Positions 1 through 4,682 of a stretch of DNA of 5,760 nucleotides are shown piece after piece. The DNA lies in NCBI GenBank assembly GCA_023451415.1, contig JAEXZK010000186.1, forward strand, positions 1 through 5,760. The letters run 5' to 3'. The notes beneath the pieces are model-generated. The model made no database searches. It saw only the letters and a program-made list of their open reading frames with translations, and had not been told where the DNA came from. Origin of the DNA: Bacillota bacterium. GTDB lineage: Bacteria > Bacillota > Clostridia > Oscillospirales > Ruminococcaceae. The translations under genes were made by a program, and so were the position numbers. Each line of letters starts with the position of its first letter. Position 1 is the first letter of the stretch.

Positions 1-510
1 CCTATTGACATACGGTAATATGACTTGCAGCATTTTTCCTGTTACAATCCCCATCCCGATACCCACCAGGAGCACCACGGGCAGGTACGCTGCGATCTTG
101 GTGGTGCCCAGGATGAAAACTGCGGCCAGGATTTGTCCCCCGTTGTGGGCCGCGGCGCCAAAGACGCTGAGAAGCAGATAATCCTTCTTCCCCGCCAGCA
201 GCCATGCCACCAACAGCATGCAGACGACCGAAGCAAGGCCGCCCGCAAGGCTCATCAGGGCGCTGACCATCCCTCTGGTGAGAAAGACGAACCCCGCCTT
301 GAGCACCGCGATAACAAAACCCTCCCTGGCGCCCAGGGTAAATAACGCATACATGGTGACGATATTGCTCAGCCCCAGTTTGAACCCCGGCGGCAGCATG
401 GGAAGCACCGGCAGGATGGATTCCACAAAGCTGAGGACCATGGCGGTGGCAAAGAGCAATCCCATCAGGGCAACCTGTTTCGCCGCGCTTCCATGTCTCG
501 TCTGGCTCAT
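1..510 (-). CDS. Gx transporter / heptaprenyl diphosphate synthase component I-like membrane protein (3' end beyond window)
   Basis: The frame from ATG at 510 stays open for 170 codons to the left edge, so the stop lies just outside; family members are about this long, so little is missing. The protein is strongly hydrophobic, with about five membrane segments (roughly residues 12-35, 45-60, 63-80, 84-106, 112-135, 140-160). Two family hallmarks are visible: KLGLSNI at 44-50 and AHNGGQ at 121-126. These place it in the family annotated as heptaprenyl diphosphate synthase subunit I or Gx transporter, whose fold resembles ECF-transporter S components. The enzyme name is probably historical; a small-molecule uptake role in the membrane is the better inference, with unknown substrate. 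A GGAG site six bases upstream supports the start. It follows the CD1247-type gene by 85 bases containing a hairpin, so it may be a separate or attenuated unit. A frame at 2-517 on the same strand is a shadow lacking these features. Confidence 0.88.
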   Translation of the reverse strand, partial: MSQTRHGSAAKQVALMGLLFATAMVLSFVESILPVLPMLPPGFKLGLSNIVTMYALFTLGAREGFVIAVLKAGFVFLTRGMVSALMSLAGGLASVVCMLLVAWLLAGKKDYLLLSVFGAAAHNGGQILAAVFILGTTKIAAYLPVVLLVGIGMGIVTGKMLQVILPYVNR

Positions 511-542
511 AATACACTCCAAATACAGGTGCGGACAGAGGA

Positions 543-575
543 AGTACTGGCGAAGTGATGCGCTTCGCCAGTACT
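543..575 (-). repeat. Perfect 13-bp inverted repeat (hairpin) between the CD1247-type gene and the Gx gene
   Basis: Arms at 543-555 and 563-575 are perfect reverse complements around a 7-base loop (556-562). The right arm sits inside a 10-bp palindrome at 568-577, and AGTACTGG also occurs as a direct repeat at 543-550 and 570-577. The hairpin lies 20 bases past the stop of the CD1247-type gene, where an operon terminator would be expected, but the transcript reads UCCUCUGUCC after the stem and has no U-tract. It could be a processing or mRNA-stability stem, an attenuator, or a dispersed palindromic element. The repeat is certain; its function is not. Confidence 0.75.
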
Positions 576-595
576 GGTAGTCCGTTAATTATTTA

Positions 596-1015
596 TCAAT
601 CGTGGTCATGGCCGCAGTCACATTCTCCACAGCCGCATTCGTCTTCAAAATCGAATTCCAGCTTTTCGCCGCAGCCCGGGCAGTCGATCTCGCCCTCTTC
701 CAGCATGCTTTCATCGAGGCAGATTTTATCGCCACAGCTGGGGCATTCCACTTCGTACAGGGTGTCATCATCGTCGTCATCCTCGTCGTCCAGGTCGCCG
801 TAGAACTCTTCCTCCAGAACGCCCAGGTCATCGTCGATCTCATCTACCTGGCCGGAGAGCTCCTCATAGGTGTCCTCCAGGTCGGAGATGGAGAGAGCCA
901 TGTCCTCCAGAGCATCGATGATGCCGCCGAACAGCTTGCCCTCGTCGCTTTCCTCGCTGATCTTGAGGCCGGCGGCGAGGCCTTTGAGATATGCAACTTT
1001 TTCTGTGATGGTCAT
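596..1015 (-). CDS. CD1247-type acidic zinc-ribbon protein
   Basis: This 139-residue protein has three parts. Residues 1-72 form a predicted helical, acidic N-terminal domain beginning MTITEKVAYLKGLAAGL, the pattern of the Clostridia family named after C. difficile CD1247. Residues 74-84 are an almost pure Asp/Glu linker. The C-terminus is metal-binding: Cys pairs at 91/94 and 112/115 make a four-Cys zinc ribbon (C99 lies between), and the tail has further Cys at 127, 129, 132, 134 with His 136 and 138. No enzyme motif is seen and the function is unknown; a nucleic-acid, ribosome or metal-handling role is only a guess. An upstream TTG at 1033 is in frame, but it overlaps the GGAGG site, so the ATG at 1015 is preferred. 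It starts 32 bases after efp and is probably cotranscribed with it. Confidence 0.85.
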   Translation of the reverse strand: MTITEKVAYLKGLAAGLKISEESDEGKLFGGIIDALEDMALSISDLEDTYEELSGQVDEIDDDLGVLEEEFYGDLDDEDDDDDDTLYEVECPSCGDKICLDESMLEEGEIDCPGCGEKLEFDFEDECGCGECDCGHDHD

Positions 1016-1026
1016 AATGACAGTTA

Positions 1027-1031
1027 CCTCC
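1027..1031 (-). promoter_or_regulatory. Ribosome binding site deciding the CD1247-type start
   Basis: GGAGG on the minus strand lies 11 bases before the ATG at 1015. The in-frame TTG at 1033 contains the first bases of this site, so using it would leave the gene without a Shine-Dalgarno sequence. The spacer is somewhat long, which may moderate translation. Confidence 0.7.
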
Positions 1032-1047
1032 AAAACTCTTTGTGAGC

Positions 1048-1605
1048 TTATGCTCTTTCCATATATTCGCCGGTACGGGTATCCACGCGGATCATCTCGC
1101 CCTCCTCCACAAACAGGGGGACCTTGATCTCAGCGCCGGTCTCCAGGGTGGCGGGCTTGGTGGCATTGGTGGCGGTATTGCCTGCAAAGCCGGGATCGGT
1201 CTTGGTCACCTGCAGCTCCACAAAGAAGGGGGGCTCAACGCCGAACACGGTGCCTTTGTAGGACAGGATGCGGCAGACGGTGTTCTCTTTGACAAACTTG
1301 AAGTTGTCGCCCAGGATGGACTGGTTGATGGGTACATTCTCGTAGGTCTCGGAGTCCATGAAGTAGTACAGGTCGCCGTCGTTATACAGGTACTCCATAT
1401 CTTTTCTTTCGATCATAGCCACAGGGAACTTTTCAGTGGGGCTGAAGGTCCGCTCTACCACAGAGCCTGTGATGACGTTGCGGATCTTGGTCCGGACGAA
1501 GGCGGCGCCTTTTCCGGGCTTGACATGCTGGAACTCAATGATGGAAAAGACGCTTCCATCCATATCAAAGGTCGCGCCATTCCTGAACTCACCGGCAGAA
1601 ATCAT
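1048..1605 (-). CDS. efp: Translation elongation factor P (EF-P)
   Basis: EF-P enters the ribosomal E site and rescues ribosomes stalled at consecutive prolines. The 185-residue length is the family norm. The N-terminal domain (1-62) carries the loop [11 protein letters not shown] with Lys32 at the tip, the position modified in B. subtilis by 5-aminopentanol; residues either side match the Firmicute form rather than the beta-lysyl E. coli type. The central OB domain spans about 66-127, and the C-terminal OB domain holds the signature K150-P-A...G157...V162-P163...G169. ATG at 1605 is chosen because a GGAGG site lies eight bases upstream; an in-frame TTG at 1620 overlaps that site. It lies downstream of aminopeptidase P, as in B. 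subtilis yqhT-efp, but has its own promoter. No deviations from the family were seen. The modification enzymes are not in this window. Confidence 0.98.
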   Translation of the reverse strand: MISAGEFRNGATFDMDGSVFSIIEFQHVKPGKGAAFVRTKIRNVITGSVVERTFSPTEKFPVAMIERKDMEYLYNDGDLYYFMDSETYENVPINQSILGDNFKFVKENTVCRILSYKGTVFGVEPPFFVELQVTKTDPGFAGNTATNATKPATLETGAEIKVPLFVEEGEMIRVDTRTGEYMERA

Positions 1606-1613
1606 ATTGTGTA

Positions 1614-1618
1614 CCTCC
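1614..1618 (-). promoter_or_regulatory. Ribosome binding site for efp
   Basis: GGAGG sits eight bases before the ATG at 1605. It overlaps an alternative TTG start at 1620, ruling that start out in practice. Confidence 0.8.
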
Positions 1619-1649
1619 AAATAAATACAGATATTTCTTTATCTTTGTA

Positions 1650-1679
1650 ATTCTACCATATTGTCCGCAGGTTTTGCAA
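1650..1679 (-). promoter_or_regulatory. Sigma-A promoter for efp
   Basis: Reading the minus strand, TTGCAA (1679-1674) is the -35 element and TAGAAT (1655-1650) the -10 element, separated by 18 bases. The -10 is preceded by TGG, an extended -10 motif. Transcription would begin near 1643, giving a short AT-rich leader of about 37 bases. That leader contains a weak 5-bp hairpin (AGATA/TATCT, 6-base loop) just before the ribosome binding site. The promoter lies in the 118-base gap after the aminopeptidase gene, so efp and the CD1247-type gene can be expressed independently of the genes upstream. No clear terminator was seen for the aminopeptidase gene in this gap. Confidence 0.7.
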
Positions 1680-1723
1680 CCCGTTTCTCCGCTAAATATG
1701 GCATGTTAAGACAATTTTATGGC

Positions 1724-2794
1724 TTACAGGATGATTAGTTCCTTGGGACTGTGGGTCAGATCCTCCACCTTGTCTTCACCGATATACACCATGTCCTCGA
1801 TACGGCAGCCAAATTTGCCCTCCAGATAGATTCCCGGCTCCACGGTCATCACCATGCCGGGCACGCAGACGGCGTCGCTCTTCGGGGCAAAGCGCGGGTC
1901 CTCATGAATCTCCAAGCCCACAGAATGGCCGGTGCCGTGGCCGAAACAGCCTTCATACCCCGCGCCATAAATCAGATCCCGGGCAGCGGCATCCACATCG
2001 GCGCACCTGGCGCCGACCTTGACCGCATCGATAGCGGCCAGCTGGGCCCGGAGGACGGTGTCATACACCTGGAGCATTTCATCAGTGGCATGTCCCACCG
2101 CAATGGTGCGGGTCATATCGGAGCAGTAGCCCTCCACCATAACACCGAAATCCAGCGTGACAAAGTCCCCGGCACAGATGGACTTCTCCCCCGGCACGCC
2201 GTGAGGCAGGCTGGAATTGACGCCCGAAACACAGATGGTGTCAAAAGAAAGCTTCTCCGCTCCCCGGAGCAGCATCACATGCTCCAACTCAATGGCTACC
2301 TGGCGCTCTGTAAGACCGGGGCGGATATAGTTGAGGATGTGGAGAAATCCTTCCTCGGTGATCTTTTGGGCAGCCTTGATGCAGGCAAGCTCTCCGGAAT
2401 CCTTGGCGCTGCGCAGGCGGAGGATGGCCTTGTCCACCTCGCCGCCAGACAGGATTTCCACCGAAGGCAGAGCCTTGACAAAGCGGCTGTACTCGCCCAG
2501 GCTCAGGTAGCTGGTCTCCACTGCGGCGGTTTTCACGCCGTGGCGCTCCATCAGTTCCGCCAGCTGTTTGCTCAGATCGTCCTGGAGGATCACCTCGCAG
2601 CTGGTCACCGTGCGCCTGGCAAGCTCGATATACCGGAAGTCGATGATAAAATAGCTCTTCTCCCGTGTAACCAGAATGGTGCCGGCTGTGGAGTGCATCC
2701 CGGTAAAATAGTAACGGTTGCAGGGGGAGGTGATGAGCACGGAATCAACGCCTTGGGGCAGTTCCTTTACCAGCTCCTGAATCCTGTTTTTCAT
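1724..2794 (-). CDS. Xaa-Pro aminopeptidase/dipeptidase, M24B family (aminopeptidase P)
   Basis: This cytoplasmic metallopeptidase removes the residue before proline at a peptide N-terminus. The 356-residue protein has an N-terminal creatinase-type domain (about 1-130) and a C-terminal pita-bread catalytic domain (about 135-352). All five dinuclear metal ligands can be placed: Asp215 (LDFG), Asp226 (SDMTRT), His290 (GTGHSVGLEIHE), Glu319 (VEPG) and Glu333 (RIED). The 29- and 14-residue spacings of the last three match P. furiosus prolidase. His198 and His297 fit the usual second-shell positions. There is no signal peptide. ATG at 2794 has AGAAGG eight bases upstream. It starts 92 bases after the Nfo-like gene and lies upstream of efp, the same neighbour as in B. 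subtilis yqhT. Whether it prefers dipeptides (PepQ-like) or longer peptides (aminopeptidase P) cannot be told from sequence. Confidence 0.95.
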   Translation of the reverse strand: MKNRIQELVKELPQGVDSVLITSPCNRYYFTGMHSTAGTILVTREKSYFIIDFRYIELARRTVTSCEVILQDDLSKQLAELMERHGVKTAAVETSYLSLGEYSRFVKALPSVEILSGGEVDKAILRLRSAKDSGELACIKAAQKITEEGFLHILNYIRPGLTERQVAIELEHVMLLRGAEKLSFDTICVSGVNSSLPHGVPGEKSICAGDFVTLDFGVMVEGYCSDMTRTIAVGHATDEMLQVYDTVLRAQLAAIDAVKVGARCADVDAAARDLIYGAGYEGCFGHGTGHSVGLEIHEDPRFAPKSDAVCVPGMVMTVEPGIYLEGKFGCRIEDMVYIGEDKVEDLTHSPKELIIL

Positions 2795-2886
2795 CGTTCA
2801 AACCTTCTTTGTCTTAATATTTTTCACAGTCCGCCGCCGGCAAGCCATGGAACGGGCCGTGTGACGCGGACCGATGCGTGTAAAAA

Positions 2887-3753
2887 TCAGCCGCCTGTGT
2901 TTTTCGCCACGGAACGGTAGATATCCCGCATCGCCGCGGCGTCCTCGGCCTGGGTCCCCGCCGATTCGCAGATGATTACCGGAGAGCATCCGTATTTGAA
3001 AATCATTTCCGCCACAGGTTCAAAATCAGGGCCGTAAACGGTGTCTGTAAAGGTGAGATGCCGCTTTTCTCCCCCGTTTTGGGTGTACTCGATCTTGGAG
3101 AAGTGGGCATGGAAAAGCTTGGCGCGGTCGGCGCCAAGTTTATCGGCCATGGCGGTAAATACCGCCTCGACATCGGCCCGCTCCCGCAGCCCTCCCATGG
3201 TCCGGGCGTTGAGATGCCCAAAATCCACACAGGGCAAAAGCCTCGGGTCCACCCCGCACAGCTCCAGGACTTCCTCTAAGGTGCCCAGCTGGTTCAGCTT
3301 CCCCATGGTCTCGGGGCAGATGGTAATATCTTCCAGCCCCTCCTCATCCATGGCGGTAAGCGCCCTTGCCAGGGTGTCCTTGGCAAGTTCCAGGGCCTCT
3401 CCCCTGCTCAGCTTGGAGCAGGAGCCGCTGTGGACCACCACCCTGCCCGCGCCCATCATCTTGGCCGCCCGGGCAGAGGCAAGGATGTATTGGATACTGC
3501 TGTCCCGTTTCTCCTTTTCCACGCTGGAAAGGGAGATGTAGTAGGGCGAATGGAGAGAAAGCCGGATGCCCCTGGCTTCCGCTTCCTCCCGCAGCTTCTG
3601 GGCGCTTTTGGGGTTGACCCGCACGCCGTGGCCGCACTGGTATTCATAGGCGTTAAGCCCCATCTTCTCCAGATATTCCGGGGCCTGTGTGGTGCTCTTG
3701 TACCCCTGGGCCGCAAAGCTGTCGGAACTTCCCGCCGGACCAAACCAAATCAT
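2887..3753 (-). CDS. Endonuclease IV-like TIM-barrel protein (Nfo family, divergent)
   Basis: The family's well-known member cleaves DNA 5' of abasic sites using three zinc ions. In this 288-residue protein (E. coli Nfo is 285) most ligand positions can be matched: His68 (LHSPYY), His108 (VVHSGS), Glu148 (CPETMGK), Asp177 and His180 (VDFGHLNA), His217 (HFSK), His232 (KRHLTF) and Glu263 (CESAG). The Asp of the classical DxH pair (E. coli D229/H231) is replaced by Lys230, so one metal site may be altered. AP endonuclease activity is therefore likely but unproven; a sugar-phosphate isomerase-like TIM barrel is the alternative. ATG at 3753 overlaps the TGA of the yqeG-type gene as ATGA, and AAGGAG lies 11 bases upstream. 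A longer frame to 3873 only repeats sequence inside yqeG and was not used. Confidence 0.88.
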   Translation of the reverse strand: MIWFGPAGSSDSFAAQGYKSTTQAPEYLEKMGLNAYEYQCGHGVRVNPKSAQKLREEAEARGIRLSLHSPYYISLSSVEKEKRDSSIQYILASARAAKMMGAGRVVVHSGSCSKLSRGEALELAKDTLARALTAMDEEGLEDITICPETMGKLNQLGTLEEVLELCGVDPRLLPCVDFGHLNARTMGGLRERADVEAVFTAMADKLGADRAKLFHAHFSKIEYTQNGGEKRHLTFTDTVYGPDFEPVAEMIFKYGCSPVIICESAGTQAEDAAAMRDIYRSVAKNTGG

Positions 3754-4259
3754 CTGCCGCTTTTCTCCTTTGCTTTCCGATACCGCCTGAGAACAACCGT
3801 TTCCAGTCTGCGTTTGGCCCGGAAAAATGCGCTTTTCTCCGGCTCCATGGGCTCCACCAGCACGGACAGACACCCCGCAAGCCTCCCGCAGAGGATATCG
3901 GTAAAAATCTGATCGCCGATGAGGGCAGCTTCCTCCGGCCTGACCCCCAGGGCAGCCAGGGCGCGCCGGAGGCGTCCGGGCAGGGGCTTGGCCGCAGAAG
4001 CGATGTACTCCAGCCCCAGATGCTGCGCAAAGGGGCAGACCCGCTCCTCATGATTGTTGGACAAAATCATCAGGCGCAATCCGGCATCCCGCTGCCGTGC
4101 CAGCCAATCCAAAATTATTTCGTGAGGCTGGGGATTATTGTGGGTGGTCAGGGTGTTATCCACGTCCAGGAGCAGGGCTGTAATTCCCCGCTCCCGCCAG
4201 AAGGAAACAGGGATGTCATAGATCCTCCGGAAATCACAATGAGGATAAAAAACAGACAT
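3750..4259 (-). CDS. YqeG family HAD IIIA-type phosphatase
   Basis: This 169-residue cytoplasmic protein shows the HAD motifs in order. Motif I is LDVDNTL, with nucleophile Asp32 and acid/base Asp34; motif II is ILSNN, with Ser67; motif III is Lys91 (AAKPLP); motif IV is GDQIFTD, with Asp116 and Asp121. The spacing is that of the YqeG group (HAD subclass IIIA). YqeG relatives include the mitochondrial and plastid phosphatidylglycerophosphate phosphatases (Gep4/PGPP1 type), so a lipid phosphate substrate is possible, but bacterial YqeG has no firmly settled role that I know. The last 25 residues are strongly basic, which might favour membrane or nucleic-acid contact. ATG at 4259 has an AGGAGG site six bases upstream. 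It follows rpsU by 72 bases across a probable leaky terminator and is translationally coupled to the Nfo-like gene. Confidence 0.93.
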   Translation of the reverse strand: MSVFYPHCDFRRIYDIPVSFWRERGITALLLDVDNTLTTHNNPQPHEIILDWLARQRDAGLRLMILSNNHEERVCPFAQHLGLEYIASAAKPLPGRLRRALAALGVRPEEAALIGDQIFTDILCGRLAGCLSVLVEPMEPEKSAFFRAKRRLETVVLRRYRKAKEKSGR

Positions 4260-4265
4260 GGCGTT

Positions 4266-4280
4266 CCTCCTGTTTCAGGA
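4266..4280 (-). promoter_or_regulatory. Small hairpin overlapping the yqeG ribosome binding site
   Basis: On the minus strand TCCTG, AAA, CAGGA forms a 5-bp stem with a 3-base loop, and the AGGAGG site (4271-4266) shares bases with its 3' arm. Folding would partly hide the site, offering a simple brake on translation. The stem is short, so the effect may be small, and it may be chance. Confidence 0.35.
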
Positions 4281-4313
4281 CAAAGAGAACGGCGGGCGCT
4301 GTCCACGCCCGCC
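4281..4313 (-). terminator. Probable intrinsic (leaky) terminator after rpsU
   Basis: A perfect 8-bp stem of only G and C (arms 4306-4313 and 4291-4298, 7-base loop) lies 18 bases past the rpsU stop. The transcript then reads GUUCUCUUUG, a U-rich but interrupted tail. This suits a terminator with read-through, allowing high rpsU output and lower yqeG output. No separate promoter fits in the roughly 30 bases left before yqeG, which supports read-through. Confidence 0.6.
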
Positions 4314-4331
4314 ATCCGAAATTTCCGCAAA

Positions 4332-4508
4332 TTATTTGAACTTGCGCTTACGAGCAGCCTCAGATTTCTTCTTGCGCTTTACAGAAGGCTTCTCATAATG
4401 TTCTCTCTTGCGAACCTCCGCCAGGACACCAGACTTGGCACAGGATCTCTTGAAGCGCCGCAGCGCACTGTCGAGAGACTCGTTATCTTTAATTCTAATC
4501 TCAGCCAT
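4332..4508 (-). CDS. rpsU: 30S ribosomal protein S21
   Basis: S21 is a small basic protein near the mRNA exit platform of the 30S subunit and helps translation initiation. The 58 residues have the standard length and pattern: the [18 protein letters not shown] start, the [18 protein letters not shown] centre, and a Lys/Arg-rich C-terminus (43-58) that contacts 16S rRNA. ATG at 4508 is chosen because a GGAGG site lies nine bases upstream; an in-frame GTG at 4526 overlaps that site and would add six residues with no support. It has its own promoter of consensus strength after leuS and a likely terminator behind it, so it is probably transcribed mainly as its own short message. In B. subtilis it neighbours yqeY instead. 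Confidence 0.98.
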   Translation of the reverse strand: MAEIRIKDNESLDSALRRFKRSCAKSGVLAEVRKREHYEKPSVKRKKKSEAARKRKFK

Positions 4509-4576
4509 TACTAATTCCCTCCCCACGCCACACGGCAGGAGTTATATCCAAGCAAAAATGCAGGATAACACAACTG

Positions 4577-4606
4577 ATTATACAATAACCGCTCCCAGGA
4601 TGTCAA
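4577..4606 (-). promoter_or_regulatory. Consensus sigma-A promoter for rpsU
   Basis: The minus strand carries TTGACA (4606-4601), an 18-base spacer, and TATAAT (4582-4577): both hexamers match consensus exactly. The start point would be near 4570, giving a leader of about 60 bases. Within the leader, GTTATCC and GGATATAAC can pair with a two-base bulge, a possible stem-loop before the ribosome binding site. Upstream of the -35 are short repeats (GTAC-AAA-GTAC and ACAAG/CTTGT) that could be chance or a regulator site. The rest of the 174-base leuS-rpsU gap holds a weak stem after leuS (about 4657-4678) with no U-tract, so no clear leuS terminator is seen. Confidence 0.88.
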
Positions 4607-4682
4607 GTACTTTGTACAAGTTCTCTTGTCAGCTTCAAATTTCTGCCGCCTCAGGGGACGGAATCATAGATTTCCGCTGCTG

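Noticed and set aside
2..517. Minus-strand frame with a stop inside the window overlapping the Gx gene
   Set aside because: It is rich in Gly, Arg and His with no domain pattern, while the frame from 510 gives a clear membrane protein with the KLGLSNI and AHNGGQ hallmarks and a good ribosome binding site.
602..1045. Plus-strand frame of 147 codons with a hydrophobic-looking product
   Set aside because: It is the complement of the Asp/Glu-rich CD1247-type gene; GAT/GAC/GAA/GAG codons read backwards give Ile/Val/Phe/Leu, which explains the hydrophobicity.
2823..2852. Possible weak promoter (TTGCCG, 18 bases, TATTAA) before the aminopeptidase gene
   Set aside because: Each hexamer matches only four of six consensus bases and there is no extended -10, so it is not strong enough to list. 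The gene may simply be read from upstream.
2829..2871. Inverted repeat GTCCGC/GCGGAC with a smaller CGGC/GCCG stem inside, between the Nfo-like and aminopeptidase genes
   Set aside because: The outer stem is six pairs around a 31-base loop and is followed by A-rich, not U-rich, RNA, so it is not a terminator. Such stems are expected by chance in GC-rich DNA.
1751..2920. A long plus-strand open frame (389 codons) antisense to the aminopeptidase gene
   Set aside because: It has no family resemblance, and its sequence is the complement of a gene whose metal ligands are all intact. GC-rich coding DNA often leaves the opposite strand open.
3754..3873. 40-residue N-terminal extension of the Nfo-like protein
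   Set aside because: It lies wholly inside the yqeG coding region and lacks family similarity, and ATG at 3753 has an AAGGAG site and the typical MIWFGPAG start.
4657..4678. Stem after the leuS stop (CGGAAATC with GATTCCG, one bulge)
   Set aside because: It is short and bulged, with no U-tract after it, so it cannot be called a terminator.
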